64,000 nucleotides of DNA from Acephala macrosclerotiorum. Lineage: Eukaryota > Ascomycota > Leotiomycetes > Helotiales > Mollisiaceae. Where the stretch lies: positions 372,001-436,000 of the forward strand of contig MU119202.1 of NCBI GenBank assembly GCA_014904845.1, in the 5' to 3' direction. Shown here in pieces: positions 55,459 to 64,000 of the stretch. The notes beneath the pieces are model-generated. The model made no database searches and had not been told where the DNA came from. It saw nothing but the letters and a program-made list of their open reading frames with translations. A program made the position numbers and the translations under genes. Every line of letters starts with the position of its first letter. Positions within the stretch are counted from its first letter, which is position 1.

Positions 55459-55880
55459 ATGCCTCGTCCCGATAATGCCCCCTCGGCTGGCGACGAACGA
55501 GGAACGACAATCGCAAGGCAAACGAGGCAACTTTACCAAGACCTAGTTTCTACTATGGTCTCACGAGAAAGCAATATTTTTCGATGCGCTGTGAGCAATT
55601 GCGTGCCGGGACAGAACACCACCCCTCCTTGATTACGCAGGTGTCTGCAGCGGGGTCAAATGGATATGATTTTAGGGACTGGGTGAAGAGATGGCTGTCC
55701 TTGATTGGAAGAGAGCTCGAGCTCATTGGCGAGATGCGAACCATCTTGAAGGTACACCCGGATATCATAAGAGTGATGGCGGCATGTCTGAGGGAGCGCA
55801 ATCTTCAAGCAGGACTAAGTTCGACAATCCGATTGCAACAGCTGGACACTGTTGATACTTCAATAATCGAGAAGATATGA
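55459..55880 (+). CDS. Putative small protein, possibly the N-terminal part of the C2H2 gene
   Basis: ATG 55459 (MPRPDNAPSAGDERGTTIAR) runs to 55590, then a good 50-nt intron (55591..55640, GTGAGC donor, CGCAG acceptor) leads in frame into VSAAGSNGYDFRDWVKRWLS and on to the stop at 55878-55880, 123 aa in all. The helical segment LSLIGRELELIGEMRTILKV looks like real coding sequence, but I know no family. The stop codon overlaps the ATG of the C2H2 frame (ATGA, 55877-55880). It could be a separate small gene, an upstream regulatory ORF, or the original N terminus separated by a 1-nt frame change or an undetected intron. Confidence 0.4.
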
Positions 55881-58091
55881 AAAGACAAGGACACACATCT
55901 CTGCGAAGAGCAAGTCTTGATCGCATCAGTCTGCGAAAAAAGAAGAGGCCCAATATGGATACGACTTCGATTGTGGACCATGTGGAACGCGAAATGGGCA
56001 ACGGCCCAGGGTAAGATGCACCCTCTACATGAGTGGATAATCTAGCTAACAGATTTACTTAGGTTTCGTACTGCAACTCACAAAACGTCACATCATCAAT
56101 TCCTTAACTGGGTCACATATTCTCGGGATCTCTCTCCCGATATCACAGAAGAACAGCAACGCACATGTCCTGTTTGCGAGACCGAATTTCGAGATCGCCG
56201 TTCTATGCTTCAACACATATGCGTATGTCCGCAGCTAAGCAACGGGTTTTATCGATGCATTCATTGCAACAAAAAAGAGAGAATTGGGCGGTACCACATG
56301 AATGGATGCAGCGACGTACGCGTATGCCAAGACAACTGGTTGAAACGCATGCTATCATTCCGAACCTCAGAGGTATTTGTCGACAATTCCGAAACATCCT
56401 CTATTGGAGTGGATTCGCAAAGAGCACCTTGGGAACGAATTGAGCTGCCGTCTGAAACTTTTGCTGGGCTGGACGCAAGACAGTATCGGGTGGAGTTGGC
56501 TACAAATGAGCCAACGTTTGCTTCGGCTCCTACGGCAGAACTGGATGCTGACTGGCCTGCTCTCGATCTGAATAGTGGGGCAGAAGCATGGGGACCTATC
56601 GAGCTACCTCCGTGGCAATCTACCGAGTCGGAGGAATATTATGCAGGATGGCCCGTCGTTGAGATGGACGGCGGATGGATTCCTGCTGAAATGCCTTCCT
56701 GGCAACCGGTAGAGCTCCCTGGCGAACCATCAGATCATCCAAATCCTGCACCAGCCTTTGAATTACATCACCGGAAAGCCAGTAACCTCATATCACTTCC
56801 AGCTCATGGCGCGAATCATGCTCATATGGATCATGATCCTTCAGCGGTGGGCTGTGAAAACATCGACGAGCAGTCAACGGATCACGCCACAGCGCAAGCT
56901 GAAAGGCCAAACTTGCGACTGGAGATCGAGAACTTTGCTGCACAGTGGCAGTGCAGTCACGAAATCCATGGTGACTCAGCTTCTTACCACAATACTGTCG
57001 GTGATCATGTGCGTGAGAGCTTCCCAAGATATGAAGAATACTCCTCCCACAACAACGGACTAGACGCTCAATTTCCGTCACCCCCAACCTCGCCCATCAT
57101 ACGCTACCAGCATGATACTCCAGTGTCGCCTATTGAAGAGAGCTTGCGGTCGTTCTCGACGTCAAGGTCTTCGAGATTCTCTTCGCTGTCATCCGTACTG
57201 CTGAACGATACACCAGCGACCAGCTGCTCGTATGGTAGTGTGTCGGTCGAGGACAAACGTCCATCTGCAGCGCGGATGTTTGAGGATAGAGAAATGTGTT
57301 TCGAGCCTGACGAGATGGAATATCTTCCATCATCATCGTCGTCTGCTGATGAAATTGAAGAGATGATGTTCCACAATTCTGAGGATGACACCGCAAGCAC
57401 TTCGTCAAGGTCACTAGAAGTTCAAAGCACGAGAACAAGTAGCTTTGACTTTGACATTACAAGCATGAGCTTCCAGCAAGATTCTATCGCGAATTTGAAC
57501 TTATCCACATGGTCTGCTAGCAGCAGCCTTAATGACGTTATGATGAGGCCGGCGACGAATGCTGCAAGCTTTTCGCCGGGGCTGGAAAACGATGCAACTG
57601 CGATGAACAAGTTTGACGTTGAGTTCTCCAGCACAAGCTTTCACCACGGTCTGTCCTCGCCCAGACTCTCATCCAGGTCTAATTCTAGTTGGAATCCCCC
57701 ATCATCCACAACAACGTCTGGCAGTTCACCTAACTCTGAAGACGATATAATACAGTCTCCGAAGTCCGACAGACGTCGGCCCCTTGCTAGATCTCCGGCT
57801 ATCCGAGAAGTCAAAGTCTACAGGTGCAGCTATGGACCTTGCACATTTACGCCAACTGGTAAAAGAGCCTACCACAAAAGGACTCTTCAGCGGCATCAAG
57901 AAAAGTGTTTCTACTCCCCTCTTCCACGGGAGAAGAAGCCTTGCAAATGTACATTTCCTGGATGCAACAAGGGATTCAGTCGATCTGATGGCTTGAATGC
58001 CCATCGAAAGACTTCAGGGCATCAAGCCAAAATTGAGCTCCAACTCAAGGAGATGGATTACAAGATGCGAGAGGAAGTGGGGTTCCTGTAA
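55877..58091 (+). CDS. C2H2-type zinc-finger protein, putative transcription factor
   Basis: Modelled as 55877..56010 joined to 56063..58091, 720 aa. The 52-nt intron has a GTAAGA donor, a TAGCTAAC branch and a CTTAG acceptor. Near the N terminus a CPVCETEFRDRRSMLQHICV finger-like unit is followed by a second Cys-rich unit (FYRCIHCNKKERIGRYHMNG-C). The centre is a long Ser/Glu/Pro-rich disordered region with SPPTSP-type sites. The C terminus carries two fingers: YRCSYGPCTFTPTGKRAYHK followed by a His/Cys pair, and CTFPGCNKGFSRSDGLNAHR, a classical C2H2. This suggests a nuclear DNA-binding regulator; no target or orthologue is recognised. The start is the first ATG in the frame after an upstream stop; see the overlapping upstream frame. 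The zinc-finger half is solid, the 5' structure is less so. Confidence 0.78.
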
Positions 58092-59134
58092 GACATGTTG
58101 AGAATGTAGCTTAAAGCTGTGTGGCAAGAACGTCGGGAGTCTTGATGACTCATGGATCTTTCTGGCAGGCCAATGACTGGAGCTCGCGACTTGCGATGGA
58201 CTCGCGGTTGCTTGAGCATCAGGATCACATCTGTGGTCGAGCACTGAAGAGGGACTGGATCTATCTGTTTCGCTCTTACTGTTTACTTCTTTTTCTTCTC
58301 GTTTTATCGCCGGGCGGATAATGTTGGTTCGGTATCTAATGTCTATTGCTCTGCAAAGTCAGACATCTCTAATTCAAATCTTCAACCCTTCAACGTTCAA
58401 ATCTCGAAATCCAGCTTCCTTTTCTATTCGTTCTATTCCATGCATTACATTCTAGAAAAAAAAATTCAGAAAGGGCGATAGACCTAAGGACTGGGTATAC
58501 GAGTACCATAGGCACCAGCCCTATTTTTAGGGTAGTCCTTCGAGCACCCCTTTCGGGACGTAAAGGGCAACTTGAGGCTCAAAGTACGCTGCTGCTTTAA
58601 ACGGTACCTGGTCATGCCCACTTCTATTCTTGTCCCACAATCCCGCCCCTCGGGTCAAGAGGCCGCCCTACGCGGACTCTGCCGATTGGTCAATGCTTCT
58701 GGAGTTGGATTTCGGGACTCGTGTCTGGGGCAGGTCTCCCTACACGCCCTACATTTCAGGAGATCCGTGCTCGGGACTCGGTTTGATCTCAAGTGAGATG
58801 GACGAGATTGAGTTGCGTTGTGTTGTCAAGTGTTCATTTGTTGAGATTCGGGACTTGAGGCCGTCCCATTCTGCGTTTTTTTGGTAGGTGCTTGATACCA
58901 TTTCTGCTACCAGCGGTTGCTCTGCCTGTGGTATAAGTATGTTTCGCACGTCGTTCTCGCGACTTTCTTTCCACTTTTTAAGACCATCTCACCATTTAGC
59001 TCTAGCCAAAATCACCAAGTTTTCGCACAAGCTTTCTCGTTCCTCCAATCAACAGCCAGACCTCCCCACCTCAAGTCTAGCTCCACCCCTCCACCCCTCT
59101 TCACCCCAGAACCCAGCCTCCATCTGCTTTCAAG
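58092..59134. other. Intergenic region
   Basis: 1.04 kb. The 3' flank of the C2H2 gene leads into a C/T-rich leader before the small ORF at 59135. No other feature was seen. Confidence 0.5.
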
Positions 59135-59377
59135 ATGCCAGCTGCTGCGCCACCTCCACAACAACTCAACCAAAATCAAAACGGTTACCACTACACAGCC
59201 CTCACTCGAGCAAACCTTGCCCAGCTGCCTCAACCTCCGCGCTCCAACCGACAGGTGTATTTGAGCACCGATCAGAACTTTGAGAGAATACCGTTGGCGC
59301 TTGAGACACATAGGGTAGATAAGAGAGTTACGTTGCGGGATTGGGAGGATAGATGGGTGGTGGCGGGGAGGGCGTGA
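59135..59377 (+). CDS. Small hypothetical protein (80 aa)
   Basis: ATG 59135 in a good context (TCAAGATGCC) after a C/T-rich leader typical of fungal genes. The product has a Pro/Gln/Asn-rich start (MPAAAPPPQQLNQNQNGYHY) and a charged end (ETHRVDKRVTLRDWEDRWVV). No signal peptide, membrane segment or known domain. The promoter-like leader and biased composition favour a real gene; it might be spliced to more exons downstream (a GTGATG lies just before the stop). Confidence 0.5.
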   Translation: MPAAAPPPQQLNQNQNGYHYTALTRANLAQLPQPPRSNRQVYLSTDQNFERIPLALETHRVDKRVTLRDWEDRWVVAGRA

Positions 59378-60114
59378 TGGCGGAAGAGAGAGGAGCAAGA
59401 CGAGGAGCAGGAAAGGGAGATGGGGTGAGATGTTTGGGAGGGAAGGTATTGGCGTTGAGGTGCTTAATAGGTGGGCGAGTGGATGGTATATGTGCATTTA
59501 TAGAGGACTGGAGTTATTTGATAATGGTAATGATCGGGATTTTGCCAGCAATGTTTTCCAGTACGCGCATCCTTTGTTGGAATGCCCCTTCTCTTTTGTG
59601 CTCCTCGAGACCTTGTCCACTCCTTCCTCTTTCGAGTAACATTTCATCTTCCTGCCTCGAACACCCTAAGTTGGAAAGACCATCTTAAATCCTAAATAAA
59701 CTTTTCATGCATTGCGTTCAAGTCAAGTATGCAGAATCTTTCATCACCCTTGAACGCTCAAACGATGATAGGAGGACTAACATCTCCACAAAGCAACAGT
59801 CTTTCCCCCCACTCGGTTTCCGCCCATCCTTACAGCATGTAGCATATCACTTATGAACAAGATATCAGCTGTCTCTTTCAATTTCAGATCTTAATTGTAA
59901 GTTGCACCCTACATAGAGATTGCGTGCTGGTGATTTGAAAAGTGGCAACACATGCTTTGAATTTTAATCACTCAAGTTGCTCAACTTTGCTTGCAACGCG
60001 CCGTAACTCATGCCTACCTATCTAGAGTAGAGATGGAATGCGAGTATATACAGCGGTGGCCACGTCAAGTTGATCGTCCTTATATAACGTCGAAGTGTTG
60101 CTACAGAGCCACCA

Positions 60115-60462
60115 ATGAACTCAACTCCAGTCAAGAAGCCACAGGCGGAAATGACCAGCGTCTCACCTGCTCTCTGCATTCCATGGCGCAAGCTCACCCA
60201 CCAATTCTTCGAGAAAGAAATCTTTTACCACGTTGTGGGGTCGCTTTATCTGAAGAATATCATGGCCTTGAAGATAGGAACACGCATTTTTGAAGTGGGT
60301 GAATCCACTGGGACTGGGATTGCGCACAAACCAGCTTCTCAAAAAATGAAACTGGAACGAGCTGTCCGCCCGGAGACTTCAATGCAGACACCAAGAGAGA
60401 ACTTTGGGGGCGAGTCGGTCTTGAAGTTTGGACTCCCCGCTGATATCCCAGCCGCCTCCTAA
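60115..60462 (+). CDS. Uncertain ORF, 115 aa
   Basis: Begins at ATG 60115 about 35 nt after a TATATAA near 60080. The product (start MNSTPVKKPQAEMTSVSPAL) has no recognised domain. The promoter-like spacing is the only support. Confidence 0.2.
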   Translation: MNSTPVKKPQAEMTSVSPALCIPWRKLTHQFFEKEIFYHVVGSLYLKNIMALKIGTRIFEVGESTGTGIAHKPASQKMKLERAVRPETSMQTPRENFGGESVLKFGLPADIPAAS

Positions 60463-61032
60463 AATGTGAACTTTGGACTACAATTCATGCGGAGTTTTTA
60501 ACGAAGAGAGGTATAAAACGTTGTAAAGACAACAGACTTTTTGTACCGATAAGAGAAAAAACAGGTCCCAGAAGAACAGTTCAGAGGAGAGGTGGATATT
60601 ATAGCTACTTTCTAAATTAGATTGTCAAGCAAGCTTTCGAGGTATGTTGTGCTGAGAGCGCGGTTCCAGCTGACTTGGACTTCATCCCAAGTCACCAAGC
60701 AGGCAATATCAGAAAATAGCTGGACAACAGGCAGGGAATTAACAACAAAGAAACCTTTGCCGGGATGGAGACTTTCGACTTGAAAAGAGTAGGATAACTC
60801 AATATTATAATATCAACGCAGGCCGAAGAATTCAAATAACTAAGTTCAAGTCCAAGTAAGCGCCGCTGCTCAACTTCAGTCTTCCCTAATCGAACGCCGA
60901 AAATGGAGATAGTTGTGGTTTGCAGAAGATGACATGGAATCCTCGGCTTTACGTGTATCCTCTTACCTATGTGGGAAAGTGCTGGCAGAAACACTGTTCA
61001 CGTGACCCAATCACTTTCAAAAAATGGGTTGG

Positions 61033-61040
61033 TATAAAAG
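61033..61040 (+). promoter_or_regulatory. TATA-like element before the relic
   Basis: TATAAAAG, 38 nt before an ATG at 61078. The frame from that ATG ends after 22 codons. It may mark the old promoter of the coding relic at 61.4-61.8 kb. Confidence 0.3.
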
Positions 61041-61370
61041 CTGCTTCATGTCGCAAAGACTCGACCAACTAGGCACTATGACGAGTCAATCAAAGACAGC
61101 CGATGGAGGAAGTTCGCGTTCGTATCTATGCGCGATCCAATCGTAGGTCTCGAAATTTCATGAGAACTCGAGAACTTTTCGATATTTTACTGCCTTACAC
61201 GCTTATTGGTCCTTACTCAAGTTGTTTGTTTATACCACCAGGAACGGAAGTATTTGATAGCAAAGCGGTAAGGCAAAAGCTGATAGCAACAAATGGTAGC
61301 AACACCAGTTCATTCGTTTTAAGGCTTCATACTTGCTTCGAAACGCGATCTTAACGGCCTCCCGCCTGCC

Positions 61371-61806
61371 GTTTCACTTTTCGCTGCACGCTGCACGACG
61401 CCCAATAACCAATACACCGGTCGCACAAGATATCGTCGAGATCGCATACGGCTTTCAAGAACTTTAGCGAATCAAGCACAAATACGCCAGCGACCTCGGA
61501 CCCCAGACTATCGAAGCTATCCAGTTCATTACTCGACACTTCTCGAACCCTCGTCCGTCCCGCCCCAATCCTGCTTCAACCTCGCGGAACACAAGGACCT
61601 CAGCAGAGCCAAAAGACTCCCTCATCTTTAACGCGTAGATACAAAGCAAAGCCAGCTTCAACGCAGCCCTCAAGAAGTTCATCGCAGTCGCCAAAGTCAT
61701 CGTACCACCCCAAGAACCGGAACATACACCTGAGGGCGAGGAAGAGGCAACCGTTGATAGTGAAGCCAATGTTGAAAGTGACGGGAAGCAACAGGCTAAC
61801 AGGTGA
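61371..61806 (+). pseudogene. Unidentified coding relic with two in-frame stops
   Basis: A plus-strand frame with coding-like composition is cut by TAG at 61465-61467 and 61636-61638 and ends at TGA 61804-61806. Between the stops it reads RIKHKYASDLGPQTIEAIQF and a Ser/Pro/Arg-rich stretch; after them IQSKASFNAALKKFIAVAKV and an acidic tail (EGEEEATVDSEANVESDGKQ). Both stops could come from CAG by one C to T change. I do not recognise the family. No ATG is visible in the frame; its start may lie upstream, near the TATA element at 61033. Confidence 0.4.
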
Positions 61807-64000
61807 CAGTGAAGCAATAGTTAACGGCAGTTGTATTCCATATCAGATTAAACAAACAGCAACGAGGTTGAAAATTTAGCAAACTAGGTCCTGTCTACAA
61901 CGCATGAAAGCTCCTCGTGCCAGTGGCTCTCTGGTTACCAGCATTCTGCGTGCCTGTGCTATGACTCGCTTTCAAGATCGTGTCCCCATCGTGATCGTCT
62001 TCTTAGGAAACCTGCATGTTTTTATACCTGCGAGATTTAATTGTGGACATGACCCTTGCTCTGAAGAGTAAAAGCAGGCACCAGAGGGAGGTAGGTGAAT
62101 TCAATGATAGTGCTGCGCATGCTGAGGTACCGAGGCGCTAGACCCTCCCAACTGCCGGAAGTATAAAAGCTCTTGATCCAACAGTTTGAGGCAGCCAAAT
62201 ACGACAAAAATGTCTCTCCCAAAGCGAAATGCCGTTGCGTGATGCTAGGTTCAATGCCCAAGCAGAGCAGAGTTGCTGTGCCAGGTGAAAATGCCGGGAG
62301 GCTTTGTCAAAGGATGGGAGGCACACAGAAGCCCGAGGCATCAAACAAATGCAAAAGCTATTGACAGTAAAAACACTCTTGATAAAAATAAACAATCAGA
62401 CAACTGCATCAAGCTTCCATCTCTCGATGCGATACTCGCTAATAAGAATATGTAAAACTCGTGGCACTACAACCATCCATCCCAAACGACATATCATGGC
62501 CTTGCCTTTCTTTCCAGTGATGATCTTTGGTCTAACAAAAGTAAGGTAGACTTTATACACCTCTCCAAACATAGATACAGGAGCTCAGTTAGAATCAAAC
62601 CTCCAGGCTGGGGCAGGAATTGACTCAGACATAGACATTTCCGCAGCATTGTATAGAACTTCAGGCAAAGCTGAAGCCTCAAGGAAAGAAAGTGAATACA
62701 TAGCCTTCCCCCTCAGACTCGACCAACTCCACCTCACCAGACTGGGCTGCAAAGCAAGTATAGGTCAGGGTATAACAGCTTTCTCACCACTTCTCCAGTC
62801 TAGGAACACATCGATTCCTTTTCTTCGTACAAGCTCGCTAACTATGGTTTCATCTCGCCACCTAAAATCGAAGATAACCAAGGAATATACGTTTCAACCA
62901 CTAGCCCAGTACCATGTCACAAGCTCTTGGGAACATTAATCCAAGAAAGTAGAAAAAAGACGTTTAAAGATGTGTGAAAATACCAAGAAAGCTAAATAAC
63001 AGCAAAAGAGAACTTGACAGCCAAAAAAATATATCCATGTAATAATAGGAATCGGGATCAAAGTATAGCCAAAGAACTCAAAGAATGCGAAGAATTTAGT
63101 ATGCAAGCAGAATTGCAAGACCATCTCACAACCCCAAAGCAGATCATCTAAAATTTAAAAGCAAGAAGTCAAACTGTCCTGGATTTAGAATCGGTAGATA
63201 CAGCTTTGTAGGAAGGAGATCGAGTTTCTTATATACTTGTAAACACTAGAGAATACATCAATTCTCTATTCCAAACGCCCCAGCTCGTTGAAGCATGGGG
63301 ATGTGAAGTTGATTAAACGCGACTTGTAGACTCCTCATGTGACTTGAGCAATGCTTCTGTAAAAGATTTTTCTCGAATAGAGGCTGGAACGCAAACCAAA
63401 TGTCTACAAACAGTTTGCGACTAAGTCCCTCGTGAGAGAGTATTGGCTTTTGTTTAGAATATCAGAAATCTTGAAGTTTGAAGATGCGCGCTTGGCTTGC
63501 TTACATTGACTCTGGTTATGGGGACGAGCAAAATTGCTATTCTGGCTTGGAGTTTGAGATTATTCGTGATTACAAAAGGTTGAAAAAGATAGGAAGGTGA
63601 CGACGAATTTTTGAAGAAGGTATAGTTGAGGACCTGGATGAGAGAACGGAAGTACGGGTATGATTTGCATTGCTTAGAGACTTGGTCGCACCATGAGATG
63701 TAGAATCGAAGAATGGTTCATGTGAAGAGACTATACTAGATAGCTCTGGGGCTTCAAAAATGCGGCTGTTGAAAGTGCCGAATATGCAGTTGGAGACGTT
63801 GAAGAGAAGAGTTGTGATTTTTATACCCCGCATCAGCTAGAGATCTGACTAAAAATCACGATGTGCAACAGTACTAGCAGTTGCACGTAGTCGATTCCAC
63901 TATTTCGACTATCAGCCGCTAGCCTGAATACCACCTCATTCACTAGATCGAGTCCGAGTCTTGAAGTCTTGTTGTTCGAGTAACAAGTTCATGGTGGGAC
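61807..64000. other. Gene-poor, AT-rich region to window end
   Basis: Only short frames occur, several of them hydrophobic because of T-rich DNA (for example 62936-63124, minus). A TATAAAAG at 62162-62169 has no associated frame. No gene, RNA or repeat was supported. Confidence 0.5.

Larger units (their letters stand above)
59378..61077. other. Gene-poor, AT-richer region
   Basis: No conserved gene. A weak candidate frame at 60115-60462 is listed separately. The rest shows short frames on both strands. Confidence 0.45.

Noticed and set aside
62936..63124. Short hydrophobic protein of about 62 residues
   Set aside because: T-rich DNA gives Phe/Leu/Ile-rich frames by chance; no other support.
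1..64000. tRNA, rRNA and CRISPR arrays
   Set aside because: No B-box-like GGTTCGAATCC in a cloverleaf context, no rRNA-like sequence and no regularly spaced direct repeats were seen by eye. A covariance-model scan would settle the RNA genes.

Overview
The window reads as nuclear DNA of a filamentous ascomycete (Pezizomycotina; Leotiomycetes is only a guess). The signs are short GT-AG introns of 46-121 nt, many with CTAAC- or CTGAC-type branch points, ATG starts in A-rich contexts, long intergenic spacers, and fungus-specific families (Zn2Cys6 regulator, RTA1-like membrane protein, fungal STAND/NACHT proteins, a DDE transposon). No rRNA, tRNA or CRISPR array was recognised by eye.

Layout. 0-23 kb is mostly ordinary housekeeping sequence: the 3' end of a CHD1-type chromatin remodeler, a DHDPS-family aldolase, a 6.5 kb gene-poor stretch, a 947-residue disordered protein, a U2SURP/SR140-type splicing factor, a peroxisomal FAD amine/amino-acid oxidase, and the TATA-binding protein in four exons, the last only 17 nt. 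23-27 kb is gene-poor.

27.6-40.3 kb holds the most interesting signal. Three large multidomain ATPase genes are clearly broken: a NACHT/STAND gene on the minus strand, an AAA+ ATPase on the minus strand, and a second NACHT gene with a ZZ-like zinc finger and a long C-terminal domain on the plus strand. They carry many in-frame stops and frameshifts, yet their introns and domain order are still readable. An intact mitochondrial OMS1-like methyltransferase (30.8-32.1 kb) sits among them. Next come an intact GPALPP1/DUF3752-like gene and a complete 1254-bp Tc1/mariner-like element (24-bp perfect terminal inverted repeats, TTA flanks) whose transposase has one in-frame TAA.

44.5-53.7 kb holds an intact secreted GH47 alpha-1,2-mannosidase, a Zn2Cys6 regulator with a zinc-ligand Cys replaced by Tyr and a broken reading frame, an intact RTA1-like seven-helix protein, and a decayed cytochrome P450. 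55.4-59.4 kb holds a C2H2 zinc-finger protein with an overlapping upstream reading frame and one small hypothetical protein. 59.4-64 kb is AT-richer and gene-poor, with one decayed coding relic near 61.4-61.8 kb.

Whole core genes alternating with decayed accessory genes of expandable families suggests RIP-like or neutral decay of a dispensable set. I see no intact novel system; the NACHT/AAA graveyard and its relation to the transposon are the parts worth a second look.
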